Of a stretch of DNA of 5,927 nucleotides, positions 1 to 5,728 are shown piece by piece. The stretch is from Hyphomicrobiales bacterium (GTDB lineage: Bacteria; Pseudomonadota; Alphaproteobacteria; Rhizobiales; S144-35). Where the stretch lies: positions 1-5,927 of the forward strand of contig WGBT01000204.1 in the NCBI GenBank assembly GCA_015494185.1, written 5' to 3'. Position 1 is the stretch's first letter; each line of letters begins with the position of its first letter. The notes beneath the pieces were generated by a model, which was given only the letters and a program-made list of their open reading frames with translations, made no database searches and had not been told where the DNA came from. Both the position numbers and the translations under genes were made by a program.

Positions 1-231
1 CTGTGACACATTTTCCAACAAATTGTTCGAAATTGATCGAAAAATTTCCTCGCAACCATCCTTCGGGGGAACAAGGTTCCCCCGTTGAAAAGATGACGAG
101 TTGCCCATATAGGAAAGGCTGTATCAAAATCCGATCGCGTAGAATTGAATTTTGAGCTAGTTTCATGTCTTTACACACAATTTATCCGAAAACCGGTTCT
201 CACTCGAAAGACTTGTGCGTTAACCTACCAT
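1..231. other. Gene-free left end, downstream of the exported six-cysteine protein gene
   Basis: No convincing coding sequence is seen on either strand. The only open frame is a short plus-strand one starting at a TTG at 145, with no ribosome binding site, that runs into the 3' end of the minus-strand gene. The stretch is AT-rich apart from one perfect GC-rich hairpin at 64-84. It also has a long-looped inverted repeat, TCAAAAT at about 123 paired with ATTTTGA at about 148. It is probably the 3' flank of the gene ending at 232. A promoter for a gene to the left cannot be excluded. Confidence 0.5.
64..84. terminator. Perfect 9-bp GC-rich hairpin, possible terminator
   Basis: CGGGGGAAC and GTTCCCCCG form a perfect 9-bp stem around a 3-base AAG loop (CTT on the minus strand). 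It lies about 150 bp past the stop codon of the minus-strand gene ending at 232, so it could end that transcript. Neither side carries the uninterrupted T-run of a classical intrinsic terminator: the minus strand continues AAGGATGG and the plus strand TTGAAAAG. A rho-independent call is therefore weak. An RNA-stabilising hairpin or a protein-binding palindrome are alternatives. Confidence 0.35.
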
Positions 232-882
232 CTATTTGGGTTCGGGAATATCAATTCCGACCTCTTTGCATTTAGTAAACATGAAATCATTGATTTTCCG
301 CGTCATTGCCCCTTCCAGCACCCCTAAGGCATTGTCCAGCTTGGTGGCCGACCAGATTGCAGCTTTTGCCAGCGCCGGTGCTTCAATATCACTCCAGTTC
401 ATGGTCACAGCAGTTGCCTTGCCACCGGTAAATGTCACCTCGGGCGCGATCGACAGCTTTACGGTATAGGCTTCGCCACCACCGTTCTTCTGAAAAAGCA
501 GGCATGATATATCGTGTTTGGCAAGTTTCATCTGTGACTTGGGCTGGCTTCTTAGCCGGGCCAAATCTTGCTGGTCAATATTGAGCTTTGCTGTACAGCG
601 AGCATGCGCCCAAGGCCAGTCGAGCTTTCCCCTCAAGATGGTTTTCTCGATTTCACTTTGCAGCCATGTTTTCTTGACATCGCAAGAGATGGTGCCAGGG
701 GCAGCTTTTTTATCGGCGAAAATTTGACAAATCTGTTTTTTGCAGGCTTTGCGGTCCTCTTTTTCTTTGGCGATGATCGCTTGCAGCTCGGGGCTTATGA
801 CCTCTTCTGCCATGACTGGCACCGCCATTGCTGATAGTCCCCCAAGGACAAGAAGCATTTGTTTAGATGTCGAATAGATCAT
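232..882 (-). CDS. Exported conserved hypothetical protein with six cysteines
   Basis: A 216-residue protein of unknown function, probably periplasmic. The start is the ATG at 882, where AAAGGAG sits five bases upstream and a clean Sec signal peptide begins: a Lys near the N-terminus, the hydrophobic stretch MLLVLGGLSAMAVPV, and probable cleavage after VMA at about residue 25. The mature part is charged at first (KEKEDRKACKKQIC) and has six cysteines, at 47, 52, 67, 96, 127 and 205, enough for three disulfides. Notable segments are DWPWAHARC (88-96) and NWSDIEAPAL (162-171). The layout recalls a family of uncharacterised alphaproteobacterial exported proteins with an RKACK..IC / DWPW..ARC pattern; this is from memory, not a search. 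The gene follows the sugar transferase after 151 bp with no clear promoter between, so it may be co-transcribed. A polysaccharide role is only suggested by position. I see no lipobox and no transmembrane anchor after the signal peptide. Confidence 0.85.
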   Translation of the reverse strand: MIYSTSKQMLLVLGGLSAMAVPVMAEEVISPELQAIIAKEKEDRKACKKQICQIFADKKAAPGTISCDVKKTWLQSEIEKTILRGKLDWPWAHARCTAKLNIDQQDLARLRSQPKSQMKLAKHDISCLLFQKNGGGEAYTVKLSIAPEVTFTGGKATAVTMNWSDIEAPALAKAAIWSATKLDNALGVLEGAMTRKINDFMFTKCKEVGIDIPEPK

Positions 883-1033
883 ATGAACTCCTTTTGTTTT
901 CGGGTTGTTTGAGGCGGACTCCGGGTCCAAGGCCATAGAAGCCGACTTTGGTTGAAACCATGGGAGGACGGACATATGACACTGAAGGCCAATGACAGAA
1001 GAGCGATTAGAGCTTGCCAATATGCCCGTTAGA
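883..1033. other. Short gap between sugar transferase and exported protein genes
   Basis: This 151-bp gap has no gene on either strand. Its end next to 882 carries the ribosome binding site AAAGGAG (minus strand, 888-894). On the minus strand TTGGCA followed 17 bases later by TGTCAT is a poor promoter candidate. Small inverted repeats are present, for example TGGTTGAAACCA at 949-960, but nothing that looks like a terminator for the sugar transferase gene. Read-through from that gene is plausible. Confidence 0.4.
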
Positions 1034-2752
1034 TCACACGCGCTGTTTCACTATGTGAGATATGCCAGCCGGCGACAGATCAGCGGGGGCGGTCTGCGCG
1101 CCTTTTGTCTTGCAATAGTCGTCGAACTTCTGACGCTTCCGGCGCTGCTGGCGGTGATACAACAGCCGCGCCATCCGTATCGCGATGGGATCGCTTTCCT
1201 CGCCGCGAATGGCAACGATGAGGGTGCGGAACATGATGTACAAATCCAGCCTCAGGCTGGCATTAGCAATATACCAGGCATCAAGCGCCGCCTTGTCCTC
1301 GATGGAAAGCCTATTCCCGCCATTGATCTGGGCCCAGCCGGTGATGCCGGGACGCACGGACAAGCGCACGCTCGGGTCACGGGGCAAATCCCGCGGCAAT
1401 AAGGGACGTGGGCCCACGAAAGACATATCCCCGATGAAGACATTGAACAGTTGCGGCAGTTCGTCCAGGCGTGTGCGGCGCAAAAAGCGGCCAATGGCCG
1501 AGGAACGGTCTTCATCGGCAATGAGATTGCCCTGCGCATCATGGGCGCCGCGAAGCGTCCGGAACTTATAGAGATAAAAAGGCTGGCCCAGACGGCCGGG
1601 ACGTTGTTGCCAGAAAAGGATCGGCAATCCGACATCAAGCGCCACCAGCAAAGCCACGATCACCGCTACCGGTGCCAACAGCACCATGAGCACAACCGCC
1701 CCCAACATATCCATGGCCCGTTTAACGGGACCGTAGGCTCCAAGGGGATCATGTGGAACGCAACCGCAGTTCCCTAGTGACGCGTTTCCTCTTGACGCGA
1801 CTGAAGAATTGCCGAAATTCGTGACCGAGTTCTTATGGCCATTGCGATTATTGCGCACGGAACCTTCGCGTTCCCCTTCAAGATAGAAGTTGTCATTTGC
1901 CTTTGCTTGCGCTGTGGCTACAGTGTCTCTGCCAGCCTGATGCTTCAGTCCCTGCTGGGGAAGCAGTCCCAAACGTTCGGCAAAAAAGTCGAGCTTGATG
2001 GCACGCGTTTTCTCGGCTTGCAACAGAGCTGCTTGAGCCTGAGGCGAAAGTTTCTCAAATGGCTGCACAATGACAATTCGGTTGATCGAAACCCCATGCA
2101 CCTCATATTCGGCAAGAATCTCCAAAAGTTCTGAAGGCGAGCCCAGCACCTTATGGTTCCGTACCATACGGCCGCGCATCCTCGGGTTATCGGCAAGAAT
2201 CCCGACAATAGACATGCGTTTTGCAGCAAATTCGGCCACAGAGCTGATATAAAGTTCCGTAATATTGCTCAGCCCTATAACCAAGACATGCTCTCGGCCA
2301 GGCAGCGGGCAATAGGTTTCTTTCTCACTCCCCTCTGCCGTGAACTGCGCGGCCCGTTTGCGGGCCCGTCTTCGCGCCTTGATCAGGCGCACGAGAATGC
2401 GTGTTCCGCTCATGGCGCCTACCAAAAGGAACCACTGGATCAGCGGGATGGAACGCGCCACCCCTTCAAGCCGCGTTGTCCAGAATGTTAAGAGCAGCGC
2501 GCCAAGCAGCACCAAGGTGACCGCTGTCATCACCCGTAGAATATCTGGCAGACCGGTAAAGCGCCAAACCGCCCGGTGCAGCCCCATCGAATAAAAGATC
2601 CCCGCGGCAAGAAACACCGTGATCAGAGCATAAGGCAGCAATACTTCGACCTTCTGGGAAGAGAGGGTAAAATTATCACGCACCCAAAGCGCACCAAAAG
2701 TGGAAAGAACGACCCAAAAGAGATCGATACCAAGAAGTAAGACTCTACGCAC
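1034..2752 (-). CDS. Polyisoprenyl-phosphate hexose-1-phosphate transferase (WcaJ/WbaP type)
   Basis: An inner-membrane enzyme expected to transfer a sugar 1-phosphate from a UDP-sugar to undecaprenyl phosphate, the first step of repeat-unit assembly; the sugar cannot be read from sequence. The protein has 572 residues from a GTG start; the codon before it is an in-frame TGA, so no longer start exists. Four membrane segments lie near 4-24, 36-56, 69-92 and 102-121. A CoA_binding_3-like Rossmann domain follows at about 155-270 (HVLVIG, IVGILADNP, KVLGSPSELLEIL); its glycine loop reads GLSNIT instead of GxGxxG. An Asn/Gly-rich linker spans about 280-335. The catalytic Bac_transf domain begins with KRAMD (344-348) and a membrane helix (349-371). 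It then has YKFRTLR (395-401), LDELPQLFNV with the Asp430-Glu431 dyad, GDMSFVGPRP (441-450) and RPGITGWAQING (467-478). A basic tail (about 527-572) extends past the usual domain end. At 572 residues it is longer than the roughly 460-480 usual for WcaJ/WbaP. The catalytic motifs look intact. Confidence 0.95.
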   Translation of the reverse strand: MRRVLLLGIDLFWVVLSTFGALWVRDNFTLSSQKVEVLLPYALITVFLAAGIFYSMGLHRAVWRFTGLPDILRVMTAVTLVLLGALLLTFWTTRLEGVARSIPLIQWFLLVGAMSGTRILVRLIKARRRARKRAAQFTAEGSEKETYCPLPGREHVLVIGLSNITELYISSVAEFAAKRMSIVGILADNPRMRGRMVRNHKVLGSPSELLEILAEYEVHGVSINRIVIVQPFEKLSPQAQAALLQAEKTRAIKLDFFAERLGLLPQQGLKHQAGRDTVATAQAKANDNFYLEGEREGSVRNNRNGHKNSVTNFGNSSVASRGNASLGNCGCVPHDPLGAYGPVKRAMDMLGAVVLMVLLAPVAVIVALLVALDVGLPILFWQQRPGRLGQPFYLYKFRTLRGAHDAQGNLIADEDRSSAIGRFLRRTRLDELPQLFNVFIGDMSFVGPRPLLPRDLPRDPSVRLSVRPGITGWAQINGGNRLSIEDKAALDAWYIANASLRLDLYIMFRTLIVAIRGEESDPIAIRMARLLYHRQQRRKRQKFDDYCKTKGAQTAPADLSPAGISHIVKQRV

Positions 2753-2764
2753 TCACGCCCCCCG

Positions 2765-2780
2765 CCACATAGGAATGTGG
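2765..2780 (-). promoter_or_regulatory. Small hairpin in the sugar transferase leader
   Basis: CCACAT and ATGTGG form a perfect 6-bp stem around a 4-base loop, 12 bases upstream of the GTG start. In the mRNA it would lie directly before the G-rich stretch GGCGGGGGGCG, the only candidate ribosome binding site. It could affect access to that site. Six base pairs is modest and could be chance. Confidence 0.3.
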
Positions 2781-2814
2781 GATCGCATCTAAACTATAAC
2801 TAACCCAGAAATAA

Positions 2815-2842
2815 AATATATTGGTCTACGATAGCGCGTCAA
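2815..2842 (-). promoter_or_regulatory. Sigma-70-like promoter for the sugar transferase gene
   Basis: On the minus strand TTGACG (2837-2842) is followed after 16 bp by TATATT (2815-2820). The -35 matches the consensus at five of six positions and the -10 at four of six. The predicted start of transcription is near 2808, giving a leader of about 55 bases before the GTG at 2752. The site lies inside an AT-rich 178-bp gap, which fits a separate promoter rather than reliance on read-through from the polymerase gene. No operator is recognised around it. Confidence 0.5.
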
Positions 2843-2930
2843 TGAGTTACGTAAACAAATTTACATATTGGGTTATTCTTCTCCTGGTGTTACATGGGTG
2901 CCACTTCATTCGTTGATAACAACCCGTTGT

Positions 2931-4631
2931 TTAGCTGCTCTTTTTTGGGGGGGCACCATTGGATTTACGCCACTCTTCTGGCCATTTGATATCTTGCCAT
3001 GATGTTTGCTCCAAGACCCCCGTAGCGTGAGATTTGGGAGGCATTGCTGTTTTTGGGAATTGGCCAGGCCAGGCTGTGGAAGGCTGTGGGCGCGGAGGAG
3101 CTGCTGACGGCGGTTGTGCAGGCTTTGGTGAAGAGAGGGGGGCTGTCGTTGCCGCTTCTGACCGGGCCTTGACAGCCTCTGAGGGAGGAACCAGCAAGGC
3201 ACAAGCGAAAGCGAAAAGCGCCATCATTGCAGCCGTTCGTAACGGATAATCGACCAGGGAATGCAGCAAAATCAGAGCGATGACCAGGGTTGCCGCCTGA
3301 GCCAGTAAATGATCGATCCCCTGGGAACCGGCAGGAGGATGGCGCCAAACCTGAAAGGTTCTGACAGCATACCATGCGCAGAACGAGGCCAACAGGATGA
3401 ACCCGAAAAGGCCGGCTTCGAGCCAAAGCTCAAGAAAATCGTTATGGGCGTGATTGGCGTAGATAGGCCCAAGGTTTTCAGCTTCTTCAAATTTCTTATA
3501 GACCGGGACAAAGGATCCCATGCCAGCACCAACAGGCCAAGCGGCTTTGGCGGCTTTTTGGGTGACTTCCGCAATGGTCAGACGCAAGTCCTGAGCGAGT
3601 GGACGATCAAAGCGCTCCATGAGGCGAAACAGGGCGAATTGTGCTGAAAAGATCACGGCCAAGGCGACACCCGCCCATATGACACGGGTTGAAGTTCTAT
3701 TTTTCGCCTTGCGTCTGGCTCCCGCTTCCCTCTCCTGCCGGCTGTTTAAGAGACTCATCAGATAAATACCCATAAGGGCCAAGATGGTCAGGCCAAGACC
3801 CGCGCGGGAACGCGCCATAAGCTGAGCGCCGACAAGGGCTGTGATGATCGTAAATCCCGCGGCAAGAAGCAAAATTTTCAAGCTGGCCCAATTTCTTGGA
3901 CTGAAATTCGTTGGCAAAAGGGAGCCGCGCCGTGTGGTTGCCTCCACATCCATCAACACGGCCAAAAGCCAGGCTGCAGCGAAAAGGGTGACCGAATAGA
4001 GCAAGGCCGAATAATGGTTGCGATTGGCGAAAAAGCCAACGGCTTCGGTTGGGTTTGTGAATTCATAGAAGCGCAGTGGACTTGCGGGGCCCTGCCCCAC
4101 CTGAAGCAAACCAAGAAAGACACTGATGAGCCCAAAGGTGATGATCGCCAAAGAGAGTTGCCGCCGGGCGGTATAACCAAGTTGAAAGACGGCGAGAAAA
4201 AGCGCCAGGGGCGGCAGCAAGGCCAACAGGCTCAGCCAAGTGTCCCGCGGAGAAAGACTAAGCGGCATTGAGGGGAGAGAATCACTTGTAAGCTGCATCG
4301 CGGCCATGATTTCATGGCGTGCGGGGAACAAGGTCCAAAGTTCCGGTGGCAGCGGAACAAGTTGCAGAAGGGGCAGGAGGACAAGCGCCAGACAGAACAA
4401 AAGCGGCGCCCATCTCTGCCAGCTTGGTAATTTAGCTTGGAAGGGCGTTTTCAACGCTGTTTCCGGCCCAGCTTTAGCGGAGGCAAACAGGGCCCAAAGG
4501 GCGATCAGCAGGACCGGGATGGCAATCAGCTGCAAAATGACATCGGAGAGGAACCCCGGCCTGGTTCCTCCTCCCAAAATCAGACTTGCGAATGTGAGGA
4601 TAAAACCGCCACTGATCAGATATCGATACAC
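2931..4631 (-). CDS. O-antigen polymerase/ligase-like membrane protein (Wzy_C family)
   Basis: A 566-residue multi-pass inner-membrane protein with about 11-12 hydrophobic segments, expected to polymerise lipid-linked repeat units or ligate a finished glycan on the periplasmic side. Family motifs are FFANRNHYSALL (200-211), RSRAGLGLT (274-282), then a long hydrophilic loop (338-403) with WPVGAGMGSFVPVY (365-378) and HNDFLELWLEAGLFG (396-410), and late HSLVDYPLR (457-465). These fit Wzy_C (PF04932). Polymerase and WaaL-type ligase share this fold and cannot be separated by reading; the adjacent initiating transferase mildly favours an exopolysaccharide polymerase. The start is GTG at 4631, the most upstream start codon in this frame, with AGGG seven bases before it; this site is weak, so the start is less sure than the gene. 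After the last membrane segment (about 463-482) comes a tail of about 80 residues rich in Pro, Ala and Ser, ending in a Trp/Lys-containing segment (TSWQDIKWPEEWRK). It is followed by the sugar transferase gene after 178 bp. Confidence 0.92.
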   Translation of the reverse strand: MYRYLISGGFILTFASLILGGGTRPGFLSDVILQLIAIPVLLIALWALFASAKAGPETALKTPFQAKLPSWQRWAPLLFCLALVLLPLLQLVPLPPELWTLFPARHEIMAAMQLTSDSLPSMPLSLSPRDTWLSLLALLPPLALFLAVFQLGYTARRQLSLAIITFGLISVFLGLLQVGQGPASPLRFYEFTNPTEAVGFFANRNHYSALLYSVTLFAAAWLLAVLMDVEATTRRGSLLPTNFSPRNWASLKILLLAAGFTIITALVGAQLMARSRAGLGLTILALMGIYLMSLLNSRQEREAGARRKAKNRTSTRVIWAGVALAVIFSAQFALFRLMERFDRPLAQDLRLTIAEVTQKAAKAAWPVGAGMGSFVPVYKKFEEAENLGPIYANHAHNDFLELWLEAGLFGFILLASFCAWYAVRTFQVWRHPPAGSQGIDHLLAQAATLVIALILLHSLVDYPLRTAAMMALFAFACALLVPPSEAVKARSEAATTAPLSSPKPAQPPSAAPPRPQPSTAWPGQFPKTAMPPKSHATGVLEQTSWQDIKWPEEWRKSNGAPPKKSS

Positions 4632-4643
4632 GGGATTGCCCTG

Positions 4644-4673
4644 GTTACCCCTGAATTGAGTTGCCCCTGAATT
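4644..4673 (-). repeat. Two-copy direct repeat in the polymerase gene leader
   Basis: Two 14-base copies, GTTACCCCTGAATT (4644-4657) and GTTGCCCCTGAATT (4660-4673), differ at one base and repeat with a 16-base period. On the coding strand each reads AATTCAGGGG followed by YAAC. A shorter, looser relative (ATTGCCCTG at 4635-4643) continues the series up to the GTG start. Each unit carries a ribosome-binding-site-like CAGGG core, so the repeat could be a regulator site, a set of alternative ribosome contacts, or a simple local duplication. Confidence 0.6.
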
Positions 4674-4681
4674 AACACAAA

Positions 4682-4713
4682 CAGGTCTGCCGAGACGTTT
4701 CGCGGCAGACCTG
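4682..4713 (-). terminator. Perfect 11-bp hairpin before the polymerase gene
   Basis: CAGGTCTGCCG (4682-4692) and CGGCAGACCTG (4703-4713) pair perfectly over 11 bp with a 10-base loop. On the minus strand the stem is preceded by CTCTTTTT and followed by TTTGTGTTAATT, a T-rich but interrupted tail. This fits an intrinsic terminator for the FecR-like gene, whose stop is about 320 bp upstream. If the promoter proposed at 4728-4756 is real, the hairpin would instead lie at the extreme 5' end of the polymerase mRNA, as a stabilising or attenuating element. The plus strand has A-rich sequence after it, so it is not a plus-strand terminator. Confidence 0.55.
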
Positions 4714-4726
4714 AAAAAGAGGTATG

Positions 4727-4738
4727 ATATTTAAATAT
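4727..4738. repeat. 12-bp AT palindrome
   Basis: ATATTTAAATAT is a perfect palindrome 13 bases from the hairpin at 4682-4713. It overlaps the proposed -10 region of the polymerase promoter. It may be an operator or simply the AT-rich core of that promoter. Confidence 0.35.
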
Positions 4739-4756
4739 GATGAGGGGAAATCTCAA
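4728..4756 (-). promoter_or_regulatory. Possible promoter for the polymerase gene
   Basis: On the minus strand TTGAGA (4751-4756) is followed after 17 bp by TAAATA (4728-4733). The -35 is fair and the -10 poor. The case is helped by the 14-base motif around the -35, which recurs before the FecR-like gene, where a 17-bp spacer again leads to a TAA-starting AT hexamer. Transcription would start near 4720, just before the hairpin. Confidence 0.3.
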
Positions 4757-4763
4757 CTCTGCC
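4750..4763 (-). repeat. 14-bp motif, copy before the polymerase gene
   Basis: On the minus strand this reads GGCAGAGTTGAGAT. It matches GGCCGAGTTGAGAT at 5729-5742 at 13 of 14 positions and in the same orientation. Both copies contain a TTGAGA hexamer that could be a -35 box. The wider sequence GAAATCTCAACT (4747-4758, plus strand) also matches GAAATCTCCACT at 5682-5693 at 11 of 12 positions. Confidence 0.45.
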
Positions 4764-5035
4764 TAAAGTCCCACAATCACGAAGTTCCACGATCATGATC
4801 TTCCTTGTTGTTCCCCTCCTCTGTGAACCTCCATCCACTCTTCTTTGTCCCTGTAAACTTCAGCCACAACTTATCGTTATTTAATTCTCTGCGAGTTTAT
4901 TCTTCATCGCTTTATTGAGGACCTAACCTTCTAGACTACTCCAGACTTCCCCAATCCTAAAGACAACCACACAGGCCAGAGACACTAAGAATTCAGAGTT
5001 CACGTATATATGTATACTTATAACCGCAAAAGATG

Positions 5036-5551
5036 TTACGGGCTTGCAGGCGCATCACCACCCTGGTTTGCGGCGACAGCAACGCCAACACCGATGGCCG
5101 CAGCAACAGCAGCACCTGCGACAAGGGCCCCTGTGCTAATCCCTGCGATTCCACCTGCAGCGGCCGCAGCTCCAGCCGCCGCACCTCCGGCACCTGCCCC
5201 CCCAGCAGCTCCAGCCGCCGCAGCTGCGCCCGTTGCGGCCTGAGTTGTCATTGCGCCGAACTCGACCCCGGTCACCATGGTTGAGGCCACGGTTGTGTTA
5301 ATGGTCGCCATCTGCCCTGGCCCTAACATCATCATCTGGCCATTGGAGAACATGACTTTGGCGCTCCCTCCTGGAGCCACCATCACCTTATCACCAGGAT
5401 TGACAACCATGGTGTGCTTGATGATTTTGAAACCATGGCCTTTGTTGACCATCACCTTGCCGCTGATATCGGTCAGTGTTGCGGCAAAGGCGGCTGCACT
5501 CATGAGCCATACCCCCACCAGCGCTGCAAGAAACGATACACCTTTCACCAT
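5036..5551 (-). CDS. Exported FecR-like protein with Ala/Gly-rich C-terminal half
   Basis: A 171-residue exported protein of unknown role. I chose the ATG at 5551 because AAGGGGGTG lies six bases upstream (eight of nine match to the ideal site) and a standard signal peptide follows at once: MVK, a hydrophobic core, and cleavage after AFA at about residue 23. An in-frame ATG at 5620 would add 23 basic residues and also has a fair site (GGGGAG); it cannot be excluded. Residues about 28-85 resemble the FecR domain (GKVMVNKGHGFKII, PGDKVMVAPGGSAKVMFSNG, LGPGQMATI). A low-complexity Ala/Gly tract follows (about 106-135). A hydrophobic Gly/Ala helix (about 137-162) could insert in a membrane or pack as a glycine zipper. 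The protein ends NQGGDAPASP. From memory, small alphaproteobacterial proteins with this layout and a similar SP ending are common and uncharacterised. It lacks the partner genes of a FecIR iron-signalling pair, so iron regulation is unlikely. A polysaccharide or envelope role is inferred only from position. Confidence 0.82.
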   Translation of the reverse strand: MVKGVSFLAALVGVWLMSAAAFAATLTDISGKVMVNKGHGFKIIKHTMVVNPGDKVMVAPGGSAKVMFSNGQMMMLGPGQMATINTTVASTMVTGVEFGAMTTQAATGAAAAAGAAGGAGAGGAAAGAAAAAGGIAGISTGALVAGAAVAAAIGVGVAVAANQGGDAPASP

Positions 5552-5570
5552 GCTGTTCACCCCCTTACCC

Positions 5571-5600
5571 TTAAATGGTTTATGTTTAAATGGTTTATGT
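5571..5600 (-). repeat. Two-copy 15-bp tandem repeat beside the FecR-like start
   Basis: TTAAATGGTTTATGT occurs twice in direct succession with no mismatch. If translation starts at 5551 the repeat is in the mRNA leader, 20 bases upstream of the start codon. If it starts at 5620 the repeat is in frame and encodes two copies of a basic KHKPF-type pentapeptide before the signal peptide. Because the unit is a multiple of three, copy-number change would keep the frame. Confidence 0.85.
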
Positions 5601-5681
5601 TTAGAACCGACTGCGCCCATTACCTCTCCCCTCTTGATGCAAGAGTCAAGAATTTAGATAAAGCCTGCTATTGGGTAAAGT

Positions 5682-5693
5682 GAAATCTCCACT
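5682..5693 (-). repeat. 12-bp motif related to the shared upstream motif
   Basis: On the minus strand AGTGGAGATTTC matches AGTTGAGATTTC at 4747-4758 at 11 of 12 positions. It lies 44 bp from the equivalent position of the 14-bp motif at 5729-5742, a little over four helical turns. It may be a second regulator contact before the FecR-like gene, but it is short. Confidence 0.3.
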
Positions 5694-5728
5694 AAAAATT
5701 CACATCAAATTAACATTAAGCGGCGCCC

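Larger units (their letters stand above)
4632..5035. other. 404-bp gap between the FecR-like and polymerase genes
   Basis: No coding sequence is credible here; the frames are broken and lack ribosome binding sites. The plus strand is unusually pyrimidine-rich from about 4750 to 4990, so any minus-strand transcript would be purine-rich. Identifiable elements are a perfect hairpin (4682-4713), a direct repeat (4644-4673), a 12-bp palindrome ATATTTAAATAT (4727-4738), a 10-bp palindrome GATCATGATC (4791-4800) and a possible promoter (4728-4756). An AT-rich alternating stretch lies at about 5004-5024, just past the FecR-like stop codon. A small RNA is possible but nothing in the sequence identifies one. 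Confidence 0.5.

Noticed and set aside
145..327. Plus-strand 60-codon open frame
   Set aside because: It starts at a TTG without a ribosome binding site and overlaps the 3' end of the convincing minus-strand gene.
883..1020. Longer version of the exported protein starting at a TTG at 1020
   Set aside because: It adds 46 residues before a complete signal peptide, has no good ribosome binding site at the TTG, and an excellent AAAGGAG site precedes the ATG at 882.
992..1402. Plus-strand 136-codon open frame
   Set aside because: It lies antisense to the catalytic end of the sugar transferase, whose motifs are unmistakable. The translated product has no recognisable features.
2918..2931. AACAACCCGTTGTT inverted repeat at the polymerase stop codon, as a terminator
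   Set aside because: The stem is only about 5 bp, AT-rich, overlaps the stop codon and has no T-run.
2906..3426. Alternative minus-strand frames of 98 and 153 codons
   Set aside because: They overlap the polymerase gene in another frame, mostly over its proline-rich tail, where biased composition removes stops.
5010..5243. Plus-strand Ala/Pro-rich open frame
   Set aside because: It is the antisense image of the Ala/Gly-rich half of the FecR-like protein; GC-rich repeats keep several frames open. It has no ribosome binding site.
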